Shown piece after piece: positions 1 to 12,719 of a stretch of 64,000 nucleotides of DNA. Numbering within the stretch: position 1 is the first letter of the stretch; every line of letters starts with the position of its first letter. The stretch comes from Isoetes taiwanensis (taxonomy: Eukaryota > Streptophyta > Lycopodiopsida > Isoetales > Isoetaceae). The notes under the pieces were generated by a model that worked only from the letters and a program-made list of their open reading frames with translations, did not search any database and had not been told where the DNA came from. Location of the stretch: NCBI GenBank assembly GCA_021234155.1, contig JAJEKV010000003.1:17034386-17098385 (forward strand), in the 5' to 3' direction. Position numbers and translations under genes: made by a program.

Positions 1-1989
1 CCCAGGAGAACTAATGAGACATCTGATCATGTTGAAGCACAGGAGAATGATGAAGCCACTGTTGCAGCACCTACTGTGACTATACAAGCAAATTCAGGTA
101 TGCCTTGTCATTATTTTGAGTTGAATATGCCTATTCCTGTTCCTACCTTTGATCCAAGCATGAATGCTAACAATTTTCTAAAGACCTTTGAGTATTACCA
201 AGAGTATGGGCACAAAAAAGGTTGCAAGTTCTCTGAGTTCAAAAAATGTTTTAAAAATGATGAGGTTAGAGCTTGGCTTGAGTATGTTATAAGCTTAGGA
301 GCTAATTCTTGGGATGAATTGGTTAAGAAATTCTTGGCACGTTTTGGTAAGCTCTTGGATCCTCAAGATTTGATATTTGAGTTGCAGACTTTTCGCATTA
401 AACATGGTGAGAGTGCATCAGTATGTAGAGAGGTTCAATCTTTATCTTGTTAAGTGCCAAATCAACCAAGTTCCTAACCACACTCTGCATCTTGTAGCAT
501 CTTTTATCAGAGGATTAAGCAGCATACCAAGAATTCACAGAAAGTTGCTAAATATTCAAAAGCAAAAAGGCTTTGACACAATACACAAGGCTTTCACTAA
601 GGCTACTGAAATTGCAGGTATGATTTCCTACTTACCAGATGACATGCACTCACCCCATGATCCTTTTTTTCCAAATTATAAGCAAGAATACATGGGACCA
701 GGACCTGTGCTAGTTTATGCTGTCCAAAAGGAAAAGAAAAAAACAAAAATGGAGGATGTTGAAGCTCCTGCAGCAGATGTAAGGGCTGAGATCACCAAAG
801 TATCAGAAGCATTAGTTGAGGTGACCAAGCAACTTCAAGAGCTGAAGAGCTTGAAGTTTGAAAAGAAGACCTATCCACCCTGTGTTCATTACTTCAGAGA
901 TACTCATTCCTCTGATTACTGTTGGTATAACCTTGCACAAAATGTGGAAAAAAGAGGCATTTTGGTAAGGAATTCCCTGTGTGTGCCTTTTGTAAAGCTG
1001 TGGGACATTATGAAGATAGATGTAGTGTGAAAGAATATTTTGCTAGGCAAGAGAAATCTAAGCCTAATGAACAAAATGCTTCCATTAGATTTGTGCAGGA
1101 AATTGAGAAACAGGAGGAGATAATGGGTGTGCATACTAGAAGAATGAATAATGCAAAGGAAAAGGAGCCAGCATGTACCAGTGAGGAAGTTGATGCAGTA
1201 AAACACAAGGAAGCTGAGCAAATTATGGTTGTACCTCCTCCACCTGCTCAGAAGTATTTAAAAAAGGAAAAAATATAGTGAGGACTTTGAGTATTTGCTA
1301 AAGAACTTTAAAATCTGTGTTGACTTACTAACTCTACTCAAGATAGCTCCATTTTACAGGAAAAAAGTGTTCAATCTGACCAAAGAAGATGAATTTCCTC
1401 TGACTAATCACATTGAAGAGCACAACATGCTCACTCAGGAGGATTATGACCCAGGAGCTTTCACATGTGTTGCCAAAATGGGCAAAAAAATCCTGACCAA
1501 GGTCTTGTTGGATGGAGGGTCACCTTTGAATGTTATGCCTCATCATGTCATGAGGTTATGTGGCTTTGAAATAGACAAAAAGGCTCCAATGATCTTGAAA
1601 TCTTTCTCAAACACAAAAATTAATCCTGTTGGAATAGTTAGTAACGTACCTATTGATGTTGAAGGTATAGTGGTTGCAGCTAACTTTGTTGTGGTTGCAT
1701 TTGAAGGAATAGAAGACAAGTCAGACATCTATGATTTACTTTTGGGAAGAAAATGGCTCTCTACAGTTGATGCTAGACTTGTTTGGTCAAAAGGGGAGTG
1801 CACCATTTCCAATGGCAGAAAGAAGATAACATTATACAACAAGGTAGGAGAATTTGAAACCCTAAATTTTATTGAAGAAGAGATGATGTTGTCAAACCCA
1901 CGTGGAGAGTTTGAATTAAATGCAAACAATCAAAAGTCCAACATGGAACTTCCCATTCAGCTAGCATTTCTTTAAACAAGATAGTTTTG

Positions 1990-2395
1990 CATACTTCCGG
2001 TTTGATGGTGGTGTTTCCAAAAGGCTAAGTGTGGCCTCATCTGCTGCCATTCTCAAAGACTCTTCCAATAGGTTACTTGCAAAAGTAGGTAGAATTTATC
2101 CTAACACTACCTCAAATATGGCAGAATACAAAGCGTTGATAGTAGGCCTCCAAGAGGCAAAGAATTTAAGTATTAATGAAATTGTTATCTTTGGAGATTC
2201 TCAGCTTGTTTGGAGGCAAATATTGGGGGAGTATCAAGCCAAGAATGAAGATATGATCCTGCTCAGAGATCAAGCCTTGCATGAATTAAAGAATTTCAAA
2301 ACTTGAAGGCTTTTTCATGTGCCAAGGGAGCAGAATGGTGAGGCTGATGCACTTCGCAGAAGTGTCCTCCTCGAACACTTGGCTGAAGGAGCAAT
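1990..2395 (+). pseudogene. Archaeal/plant-type RNase H (aRNH) domain of copy A, upstream of RT
   Basis: The reading frame carries the hallmarks of the bacterial/archaeal/plant RNase HI group rather than the usual Ty3 RNase H: an FDGG opening near 2001, an NMAEYKALI helix, a FGDSQLV strand and a final VPREQNGEADAL block. It lies between protease and reverse transcriptase. The domain would cut RNA in RNA-DNA hybrids during reverse transcription. The same domain occupies the same place in copy C, so the position belongs to the family and is not a local rearrangement. Confidence 0.85.
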
Positions 2396-5313
2396 TTAGG
2401 AGGAAGAACTAGAGAGAAAGGACCTACAACAACTCTATCCTATTCTGGTAATCAATGCTAGTGAAGAAAAACAGGTAAAGGACATCAAACTGAACAAGAA
2501 AGGTTTAGATAGAGTGCTGTATGTTGGAGATTTGTTTAAAGAAGAAGATAACACCTTTGTCACAAAATTCTTTGATGATTGGAAGGATATTTTTGCCTGG
2601 GATTATGATGAGTTGGTTGGTGTTGACAGAAGTATTTGTGAGTTTGAGATAAAGATTAAAGAAGGTATGAAACCTGTGGTACAGAAACTCAGAATAATTA
2701 ATGCATCCTTGTTAGGACTAATTAAAGAAGAGCTATATAAAATGAAGGATGCAGGTGTAATTGCAGAAATTGTGAACCCTGAATGGCTATCTTGCATTGT
2801 CCCTATAGAGAAAAAAAATAAAACCATTAGGATCTGCATTGATTATAGAGATTTAAACAAAGCCACCATCAAAGATTGCTATCCATTACCATTTCTAGAG
2901 GAGGTTTTACATGCTGTTGCAGGTAAAGATATATATTCTTTCTTAGATGGTTTCTCCGGTTTCAACCACATAAGCATAAAGGAGGAAGATCAGCCAAAGA
3001 CCTCATTCATCACACCATGGGGAACATTTGCCATGAAAAGAATGCCCTTTAGATTAACGAATGCATCAGCAACATTCTAAAGAGCTATGGATACAATTTT
3101 CAAAGACATGCCTGCCAATGCTTTTCATGTCTTCTTGGATGATCTTTGCTTGGGAACCTCCCTCAAAAGTCATTTTTATGCTCTAACTAAGTTGTTTGCC
3201 TTGTGTAGAAAAGGGGGGGTCAGCTTGAATCCAAAAAAATGTATTTTCTTGTCTTCAAGAGGAGAACTGCTTGGACATGTGGCGTCTACAAAAGGCATAC
3301 ATGTTGCCGAGGCCAAGGTTGAGGCTTTGAAAAAGCTGGCACCACCCAAGACACTCAAACAGGTAAAAAGCTTCATGGGAATGACTAGTTTCCTAAGAAT
3401 GTATGTCCTCCACTTTCTCACACACTATGAATCCAATTTCTAACCTCACAAAGGTTGGAAAATTTTCCAAAAATGAGAGTAAGCACATTCTGATTGATTG
3501 GAATGAAGAGTGTCAGGAGTCTTTTGACAAAATCATCAATGCCATCTGTAATTCTGTCCTCCTAAAACCTCTTGATTTAGAAAAGCCTTTAAAGCTTATA
3601 TTAGTGTCACTAAAAGGGCAATTGGTCTTGCTTTGCTACAAGAGGATCATGTAATTGCTTTTACAAGCAAAATGTGGGCAGGCACTGAGCTAAGATATCC
3701 TAGACTAGAAAAAAGTGCAGCAGCTCTCATGTTTCTGATAGAGAGGCAAGGGCATTTGCTGCAAAACAGCCAAGTCCAGGTCTTTATGAGGAAAAATCCT
3801 TTGTCACTCCTTTTTGCTAAAAAGCAGCCCAAAGCAAAATTGTGCAGGTGGGCCTATAAAGTCCAAACCTATAATATTACTGTCAAAGTGGTCAATCTGG
3901 TGGAAAATCCCAGTGTATATTTGCCTTATGTTCTGTTTGAACACGAGGATCAAGATGGTTTGTGTAGTGATGATCTTGTTACTAACTTGGTTGCTTTTGA
4001 TGCAAGAGGCTTAGACTGGCAGTGTGAGATCGGAAATTACCTTGAAAACAATGAAGTGCCAAAGAATTTGAGCAGCAGTCAAGAAAGGAGATTCAAAGAT
4101 AAATGCAAAAAATTTGGGCTCATTGAGAATGTGTTGTGCAAGATTGACAAGGAAGCAGTATTGCTGAGATGTGTAGATGATGCAGAGGCTAGGATGATCA
4201 TTGAAGCGTGCCATGAAGGAATATGTGGAGGACATTTTGCTGCTGACACAACTGCAAAGAAAATATTAAGGTCAGGATATTTTTGGCCTATCCTTCTCAA
4301 GGATTGTTATAATGCTATAAAGTGTTGCCATAAGTGCCAAATCTTTGGTAGAAGAACCTTACAGCCAGCTCCCCTCACTGCTATATCTCTTGGACCTTTT
4401 CAAACATGGGGTTTAGATTTCATAGGTCCAATAGATCCACCTTCTTTAGCTCAACACCAATTTATACTTGTGGCCACATATTACTTCACTAAGTGGGCTG
4501 AAGCAATTCCCTTGAGAGAAACGAATGCCTATGCTACTGCAAGACTTCTGCATGATTATATTTGTGCCAGATTTGGAATTCCTTTTAAGATTATCTCTGA
4601 TAGAGGGAGTCAGTTTATCAATCAAACAATTACATTCTTGCTAGCCACTTTGAAGGTCAAGCATACTAAGAGCTCATCCTATTATCCTCAAGGCAATGGT
4701 CAAGCAGAGTCAACCAACAAAGTTCTCAAATCAATCCTGAAAAAACTATCAGCAATTCAAAGAAAGATTGGCACCTAAAACTCCATGATGCACTTTGGGC
4801 CTATAGAACCACAATCAAAGCATCCATAAGGCACATGCCTTTTAGTTTGGTTTATGGCATAGAGTCAGTAGTGCCTGTTGAATTGGAACTTCCTTCACTT
4901 AGATTGGCATATCAAATAAATCTAGAAATGGATGAGGCTCTAAAGGAAAGATGTGTGAGATTGATGCAGCTTGAAGAACACAGGTATGAAGCAGAGAATG
5001 CTGTTATGATGAAAAAGGCCAAAGACATTGCAGCTTTCAAGGTAGCTCATAAACTCCAAGGTACTCTGAAAACAGGAGAGTTAGTCTTGAAATGGAATAA
5101 AGTAAGGGAAGTAATAGCATCCAAATTTGAAAATCTCTGGGATGGGCCTTTTGAGGTCATTGGCATAGCAGGAAAGGATTCTTACCGGTTGAGAGATGTG
5201 TCTGATGGGAGAGAGTTGCTAAATCCTATCAACATTCTGCATTTGAAAAGGTATTGGCAACAACATGTTGCCCTGAGCTTGTTCTGTAAAGAAGCACTTA
5301 GAATATGTAGGTA

Positions 5314-6267
5314 GGTTTAGTTTAATTTGTTTGATTGTTACATCAAAAAAGTAAAAAGGAAAAATGAGAAGAAAAGAAGAAAAAGGAGAAATAAAGAAGA
5401 GACAAAAAACAATGTAGTAGTTTCAGGTGTTAAGCTTTGGTTTTCAGATTTTAGGCTTTGGAACTGATCAATCTTTTTAGTTTATTCCAGTGTCGCGAAA
5501 GCAAAAGTCTGTGCAGGTTCTGATCGAGTTGAGATCCAAATCAAGTACTAACATTGTCAAAACTATAGATTCCATGTAGGAGCTTCTATCCATATCTCCT
5601 TTCATTCATCACACTACATACATCACCCATAGTTGCTGCCACTCCCTTCATAACAGCAACTCATTTGATCTAACTGATTTTATTTCCACATGCAGGTGCA
5701 TCCTAATACATACATTCCTTATTCACCTGCTCAAGAGTTGTCCTAGCTCCACATAAAACACTCTACATTTCCACAAAATCCACAAGACTGCTGTCATATG
5801 TCCATCCAGCAGTTCACATTTTCTAATGAGTCCATTTGTCATTGCAGGTTCATCTGAAAATCACCTCCATATTCACATTCATGCCATACTGAACATTATC
5901 ACTACCATTTTTTTCCTTCAAATCCATTGCAGGTTCATGAAATTGCCAAACACATCTTCATTTTGGCAATTGGCTGGAGTCCTATTATGATTATCAAGCA
6001 GCAAGAAAAGGGGCTGGGAGACCAGCCTATTCTTTTAGTTTGGCATAATGCTGCCATGCTATGGCAGCATGGAAGAGCAAGGCATATTTTTGACACTCAC
6101 TCTCACACTTTGATATGAATTTAGAGGTACAAGAAGAATTCATACTTGCACACTTTGAAAACTTGAAGAGCAAGATGAGGACATCTGACTCAGGTTACAC
6201 AAGTAAGGCAAAAAGGCGAATCAAGCAAAGTTTGAAAATTGAAGCCCCCGGAAGATTTCTTGGTATG
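5314..6267 (+). other. Non-coding 3' region of copy A between integrase and LTR
   Basis: No ORF of note. It begins with a strongly purine-rich stretch (about 5345-5410), a possible polypurine tract. A short motif GCAGGTTC / GCAGGTGC recurs at about 5513, 5695, 5847 and 5931. The matching region of copy C is 33,413-34,386 with the same motifs. The left edge of the LTR cannot be fixed, because only shared LTR copies are in the window: TG dinucleotides shortly after the purine tract (near 5410) or near 6267 are both possible. Confidence 0.6.
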
Positions 6268-6726
6268 TGATGATATTATTTGAGTTCTTGGCATGATTGC
6301 ACACTTTGATTCCTATCCTACATCCCCCTACCTTTAACCATGATGAAATGCCCATGAGATCTTGAGTTCCATGCCTACACCTCATCTCCAAGTCAAATTT
6401 GGCCCTGAAGATTTTTTCTAGTCAAAACTACTCCTTCACAAGTCATTCACATGCCATACACTTACCATACTATTTCCATATCATTCTAAGCACTAAATTC
6501 CACTTGACTTGGTCATACATGTGGTCAAAGGTCAACATCCTCTCTCTATGAGTCAAAGAGGAGAGAGAATGCTAAAATCCCTAAGGGAAACACCCAAACA
6601 TCAAGATTTGCCTAGAAAATGCTAATGTCATGCATTTATGCCTAAGTTGACCCATGAGAACACCTTTGAGATGCCAAGTCACCATACATGTTACCCTCTC
6701 TTGCCATGTCATATCATGCACTTGTC

Positions 6727-6972
6727 TTTTTTTTTTTATTGAAGGATGGTATTATATTTATATTTTAAAAGGAGAACAAAATTGACTACTTATATGGGGA
6801 GTGTCCACCCAAACTAGCTCTCATAAATAAAGGCTTAAAAACTAGATATATTCAATTACCAAGGCTAAAAAATGCCATATGGTAAATGGGCATAGTTTTA
6901 AATTGTCCAACTGTTAAAGAAAAAAGTTCTAGAACTGAAAACAGAAGCTAAGACCTCTGCGCATAGGTGACA
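6727..6972 (-). mobile_element. 5'-truncated LINE tail (246 bp) with poly(A)
   Basis: This segment is present in copy A and absent from the matching place in copy C (near 34,829). It starts on the plus strand with twelve T, i.e. a poly(A) tail on the minus strand, and is flanked by a perfect 9-bp direct repeat GCACTTGTC (6718-6726 and 6973-6981). A poly(A) tail, a target duplication of this size and no terminal inverted repeats fit target-primed retrotransposition of a LINE 3' end or a SINE. No SINE A/B boxes were recognised, so a truncated L1-type LINE is preferred. No coding content. Confidence 0.75.
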
Positions 6973-7405
6973 GCACTTGTCACCATATTGAAACTCTAAT
7001 TTTTTGCAAAAATCCCTCGAATTACATGTTTGATCCCATGAAAGTTACACATTATCATGCCACATCATCATCAACACCTCCACATCATCATCCACATGTC
7101 ATACACATCATGTCCACCTCACTCAAAGTTTTGACTAGAAAAAATATTCTAAGCCAAATTGATTGACACTTCATTATCCTTGTTTGCCATGTCACCCTTA
7201 CTTTGCCATATCTTCATTCTCACATGCCACATCACCCTTCTTACATGCCATTTTTAAGCCAAATTTTGAAAGTGCCCATTTGCAAAAAAGATTATAACAT
7301 CCTCTAGAGCATATTAAAAGATTCCCTTTGGAAAAAAGAGAATTGAAAAAATCATATATTTTGGCCCTCAAACTCCATTCCTTGGGAATCGTGCCTTAGA
7401 CCATG

Positions 7406-7999
7406 TGTTAGTCCTGTACGTCCAAATACAGGACTATTCATGCACACGACAGACCAGGTCAAGGCTAAGGATCCACAGTCAGGCACATGTCAGTCGTCAA
7501 AGGCCCCGCAGAAGACCAAGCAGTAGACCACGCAGTCAAAGGCCGCGCCTGCCGTCAAAAGGATGCGCACTGAGAAATGACGCGCTGTCACTATCTGCGC
7601 CATTTTAGGGTCTCAAGAGGCACCGCCAACGTTCCTGCAAATCAGGCCTCATTCAAGGAGTCGGCACCGAGTTTTGACAGAGTATCTATATTGGGCCAAA
7701 GGCCATTGTACTATATATATGAGTAGATCTAGCCCTCACGGGGTAGATGAGTTTTTGGTCTTATCTCATTTCTGCTTCCTCTCGATTGCGAGAGCTCATG
7801 TATCCCAATTGATATCAAAGAGTTTTGTTCTCTTCATTGTGTTCTACATTGTTCTTTTGTCCTTCTTCTTTGTCTCTTTTCCCTTCCTTATTTTCTTTTG
7901 CAAATCCCGCGTGACACAGCTACCGGATTCTCCTGTTTGATCCACGGGTCCTCACAGCAGGGCTGTCTTGCAGGAGTTCCCGAACCCAGACCCCAAACA
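7406..7999 (+). repeat. 5' LTR of element B
   Basis: A 594-bp terminal repeat with TG...CA ends. It opens with a perfect 9-bp inverted repeat (TAGTCCTGT ... ACAGGACTA, about 7409-7436). A TATA-like box CTATATATAT lies at 7711-7720 and is also present in the 3' LTR (about 26,322) and in the related LTR at 59.58 kb, so it is probably the element's promoter. Confidence 0.9.
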
Positions 8000-8000
8000 C

Positions 8001-8017
8001 TGTCGCCGCTGTCGGGT
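8001..8017 (+). other. Primer binding site of element B (probable)
   Basis: The sequence right after the 5' LTR, TGTCGCCGCTGTCGGG, resembles the TGGCGCCGTTGCCGGG primer site common in plant Ty3/Gypsy elements, with a few mismatches. The primer tRNA is inferred only by resemblance. Confidence 0.5.
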
Positions 8018-8046
8018 CTGATTTTCTTTTCCATCCTTCTTTTACC

Positions 8047-9600
8047 ATGTCTGCCCGAGCTTTTACTCCAGAGGAGCTTCTTAGCCGGCGTCTCGCTTGG
8101 AGCGCCATCAACGTCGCGAAGTTGCTCGATATATGTATGACACTGCTTATGATATTGAGGGAGGCCATATTCGCTCACGAGCTCAATCGGCGCCACCTAC
8201 TCCTCGTGTTCACTCTCGTCCTGGCTCTCCTCCAGCGTGTAAACATTGTTCACAACCTCAGTCACCACATCATACACCTGTTCAGCCCCCTCCCGCTTAT
8301 TTCCACACTCCAGAGAGTGCCTACATTCTCCTCTGGCCATACTCCTCTGCCTTCCCAACCATCATCTCCCCCTGGAGGAATGGATTATCCCCATGTTTCT
8401 TTCGGCCCTCTCCAGGTTCAGACATATCCTCAATCTACTTCTTTTCAACAGACGCTTCCAGTTTACACTCTTACCAATCTCAAACCTCATGACCACGGAC
8501 CCCAAGGTCCTCCACCACAAGAACCTCCTTTTGCACATCTTCAGGATCTTTCGGCTCCTTTGCCACCTCATACGGAATCCATGGACGTTCCGCCCCATTA
8601 TGTTCCTCCTTCTATACCGCCTCTCTATGCACAAGGCCAGTCACAATCTTCCTTTCAGACTCTCAAACTGACCTATCCCACTTTTGGCAGTACTAAAGGC
8701 AAACCATTGGATCAAAGTGCTCAAGCCCACATGGAAGAATTTGAGGCTCTGGCTGTCCTAAATGGTCACGCTCAACCTCAACTGAAGTTCCATATCTTTT
8801 CCACCACGCTGCGTGGATCCCCTCATCAATGGCTCATGGCAAACAAAAGCCATTGGAAACAAAACTGGACTGAAATGAAGACTGCGTTCCTTTCTCATTA
8901 TGGGACCACAGATGATGATCAAGCAACTCAATGATCTTCAGCAAGAGCCCACGGAATCAGCCCAGGATTTTGCGGATCGACTTCATATCCTCCTCAGCAA
9001 ATTTCAAGAGTACCCCACGCAAAGCCAGATCCTCGTCTGGTTTCTGCAGGGACTTCCTCCGGCTATTCGTCTCATGACTGAATACCTGCGCCCCAAGACT
9101 TTGGAGCACCAGTTAATGTTTCCTCTCGTGGCGTGGCTCTCCAGGAGCTACCCTTCATTTCTCCTGTCATGGTACCTCAGACTGCTGTTCAGCCTCAACA
9201 CTCCAATCCTCAACGCAGTCAAATTTGGTGCCACATCTGCAAATATCAAGGCCATTTGGCCAATGAGTGCAACTCCACCAATGACCCTCCTCATTGTAAA
9301 CGCTGCAACATGTGCAATCATGCCACGAAAGAGTGCACCCGTACTCATCCTACACCCTTCAGGCAAAAGATGGTTTATCAAGTCCAGACCACGCCTTAGC
9401 AACATACGTCATATCAACCTCAGCAGTTTCAAGCACAACCTCCTCAACAGTATCAACAATCTCAGCAGCCACGGGGACCAAGCAACCGTCCTCCTTTTGA
9501 TCCTGCTAAAGCTCAGTGCTATCACTGTTTGGAATGGGGTCATATCACCATGGCATGCCCTCAACTTCCTCAAGTTCAAGTCCAACTTCCAGGCACGAAT
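8047..9600 (+). pseudogene. gag region of element B
   Basis: Capsid-like gag. The N-terminal part is rich in proline, serine and histidine; a retrotransposon gag core follows (around 8660-9110, with motifs such as HMEEFEAL and FLQGLPP), then zinc knuckles: CHICKYQGHLANEC near 9230 and CYHCLEWGHITMAC at 9518-9559, with a further cysteine-rich stretch between them. This would form the particle and bind RNA. It is broken. Confidence 0.85.
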
Positions 9601-9810
9601 CAAACCACATCAGTACGCCTCACAGCCTATCAACTTTGGATAGCAAATGGCAAACATGGCCCTCGTCCTGTTCTTTGAAAACCACCACGCGTGCCTCAAC
9701 AATCACGGTATCAACCCGCTCCTGCAGCAACTCCTCAAATGGATCAACAAGCCTAGGAAGAGATTTATCAGGCTCTCAATCCTCCAGTTCAACCGTCAAA
9801 TTGGGTTGGG

Positions 9811-10850
9811 TTGGTTTCACGCCAGAGCAGGGCGTCACGTCCCTTGACCATCCTTCCTCATGACACGCAACCTGCTTTTGCAGTTGACACGATCCCTCAT
9901 GCTGAGGACAAAAAGGTTCACTTTGCCCCAGATCTGGATAAACTCATGCCTCATGTCATGCCCAAAGTCAGACAAAGTATTCTGAATCTCATGCAAGCTG
10001 CTGAAGGACGCACACTGGCTAATGTACATGCCACCACCAGAGCTCAGCAGCGTCAGGATGCACCTCCATCATCTCAACCTTCACGCCCTCAGACATATCC
10101 GAATATTGCTGCAGAGGTGGAGCTTCCCAAAGAAGTTGCTGCTTCATTACCACGCACTCCTGCTCCATTGGATACAGCTGATCAATTTTCTCATGTCCCT
10201 ATTGGAACTCCAAGAGGAACTAGCAAAAATCAAAATTCCTTTAAGTCTGGCAACTTTTTGAAACTGTGTCCTGCTCTCAAGGACCACTTGCCCCTTCCCA
10301 CGGTTTTGGTTAAGGTAGTCGCTACCTCCACACCCATGGTACATGCCACGGTGGGCAATCAACAAGTCAACCATGTTCAAATTGACGGGGGTAGTGCTGT
10401 CAATCTCATCACGGATAAACTCCGCAAGCAAATGGGCATCAAACACCTTTATCGTGCCCCATATGACATCAAATTGGCTAATGGCCATATCACGCGCCCT
10501 CAAGGTGACACGCCTCTTCTTCACATCAATATAGGCGATCTCAGATTCCCCTTGGAATTCGGTGTTTGGAAAGTAGTGGAAGATCCAGGTGATTATGAAA
10601 TGTTGGTCGGTAGAACTTTTCTCCGTCAGGCCAAAAGTATCCATTACTGGGCCACAGACCAGCTAGTCATCACAGATGGTCACCTTAATGCCACCATGGA
10701 TTTGGAAACTGGCAAAATCATTTCGGTTGAACATGTTGAACCTTCTCTCTCCAACACCGATTCTGAAGAAGCACAGAACATTTATCAAGTTCAGGCTCCT
10801 CCTGCGAGTCTGCCTCTGTCCTCCTACCCCGAATATGCTGATCCTTGGGG
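9811..10850 (+). pseudogene. Protease region of element B
   Basis: Contains the aspartic protease active-site motif IDGGSAVNLI near 10,381 followed by a conserved FPLEFGVW...YEMLVGRTFL region, as in plant Ty3/Gypsy proteases. It would cleave the gag-pol polyprotein. It lies between gag and reverse transcriptase with no extra domain on either side. Confidence 0.8.
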
Positions 10851-11339
10851 TGAGATGACTCTTGATCGGGACCAGGCTGTGGCTGCTTTACTCGACCCCT
10901 ACCTGGCTCCTTGCAATCGCATCCAACGTATCGATCATTTTTCAGATACCGAAGTTAACAGTGGACGTACACGCCGTCATGAAGCAACCATTGCTTGATG
11001 ACGCTCAGCAACCACTCTTCTTCACCACGCAGAGTGCAACTCGTCCTGTCATGCTTCATTCTCCTGCTCATGTTGTTCACGACACGGAAGTTATCCCACA
11101 CATTCAGACTCTTGATGTGGAGATTGTGGACGTTGGCAACAATCAGCCAGTCCGCCTAGCTGCAAATCTTCTGACCACCTATCGAGCACGTGCCATCACG
11201 CTCTTTAAAAAGTTCAAACACATTTTTGCCTGTAGCTATAAAGATCTTCGGGGTATCAACAAAGACTTGGGGGAACTCACCATTCCTACCAAATCTGATG
11301 CACGTCCTGTATAGCAACGACAGTACCGGCTCAACCCAA

Positions 11340-12620
11340 ATTACCGTGACCGAGTCAAGGCTGAAATTGACAAACTTCTAGCTGCTGGTTTGATCTATGA
11401 GGTCAAACATTCTGAATGGGTGAGCCCCATCGTCATTGCTCTTAAACACAACGGTAAGATCCGCGTTTGCGTGGACTACCGCAAACTCAATCAGGCCACG
11501 GAGCGTGATCACTTCCCACTTCCCTTCACAAACCAGGTTCTGGAAGAGGTCGCTGGTCATGAAATGTACTCCTTCATGGATGGTTTTTCAGGCTACAATC
11601 AAATTTCCATCAAAGAAGCTGATCAACTTAAGACTACCTTCACCACCCCGTGGGGCACTTTTGCCTACAAGGTGGTTCCTTTTGGGTTATCAAACTCTCC
11701 ATCAACGTTTCAACGTATCATGCTCTCAGTTTTTCATGATTATATGAAGGAGAAACCCTTTTTCCAAATTTTTTCAAGATGACTTTTCCGCCTACAGTTC
11801 CATGGATGACCACCTGGATAAATTGGAACTTGTTTTTCAGAAATGTGATGAGTCTGGCATTAGTCTCAATCCTGAGAAATGCACCTTCTGCGTCACCTCT
11901 GGTGTTCTGTTAGGACATGTGGTCAGTAAAGCAGGTATCACCACGGATCCTGCTAAAATCAGTTGCGTGCTTAAAGCTCAAGCACCATCCAATATCAAGG
12001 AGACACATTCTTTCCTGGGCAAGGTAAATTATTATTCCACCTTCGTTCCTGGACTTGCAGCCATTGCTGATTCCATTCATAAACTCACGGGTGACGAATC
12101 CACTTGGGCTTGGAATTCCCAGGCGGATGCGGCCTTCCAACAGTTGAAGACCTTGCTTACTCAGGCACCCGTGCTTGTTCCTCCTCAATGGGACAAGCCT
12201 TTTCATGTTCATGTTGATGTCTCCGCGTTTGCTATTGGTGCTGTTCTTTCTCAAGAATATGATGCGCACACAGACAAACCAAACCGTTATGCCCGCAGAA
12301 AACTCAATCCTGCTGAGCGCAACTACTCTGCCACTGAGCGGGAGGCCTTGGGCTTAATTTTTTGTGTCCAACGCTTCCGTCATTATCTCTTAGGCAGTAA
12401 GATCAAGTTCTTTGTGGACCATCAAGCACTTCTCTATCTGATCAACAAATCCACGCCCACGGGCAGAATTGCTCGTTGGGTCCTTCTTCTGCAAGAATTT
12501 GCTCCTTTTGAAATTGTTCATAAAGCAGGCAAATCTCATGTCGTCCCGGATTATCTCTCACGCATTCACACAGATGATCCCTCCACGGGAGTTTCAGATG
12601 CTTTTCCTGACGCTCAGCTC
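11340..12620 (+). pseudogene. Reverse transcriptase and RNase H region of element B
   Basis: RT motifs are visible: CVDYRKLNQAT, YSFMDGFSGYNQI and TTPWGTFAYKVVPFGLSN. After it comes a canonical Ty3-type RNase H with AIGAVLSQ, LNPAERNYSATEREALG and FFVDHQALLYL (about 12,190-12,600). This is the usual RT-RNase H order. The region is broken. Confidence 0.88.
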
Positions 12621-12719
12621 TTTTTGGTCACGGCCACGCCACATTGATTTCATAACTACCAGCAGTATCTTCTCACTGGTGCTCTTCCCTCTGAAGATCC
12701 CACGCTCTCTCCAGAAAAA

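Larger units (their letters stand above)
1..7405 (+). mobile_element. Ty3/Gypsy element copy A (non-chromovirus), left part
   Basis: The window opens at the gag start of an LTR retrotransposon whose 5' LTR lies outside. Parts in order: gag (about 1-1280, with a CCHC knuckle near 980-1025), aspartic protease (LLDGGSPLN near 1505-1535), an archaeal/plant-type RNase H domain (about 1990-2395), reverse transcriptase (about 2510-3420), a diverged RNase H-like domain (about 3540-3900), integrase (about 4080-5300) and a non-coding 3' stretch leading into the LTR shared with copy C. It is nearly identical to copy C by eye. It is broken, with about ten breaks. The LTR continues at 26,611 after element B. 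The absence of a chromodomain and the protease and RT motifs place it on the Ogre/Tat/Athila-like side of Ty3/Gypsy; the exact lineage is an inference. Confidence 0.93.

Noticed and set aside
10147-10644. 165-codon minus-strand frame opposite the B protease
   Set aside because: Shadow of the protease frame; no recognisable motif.
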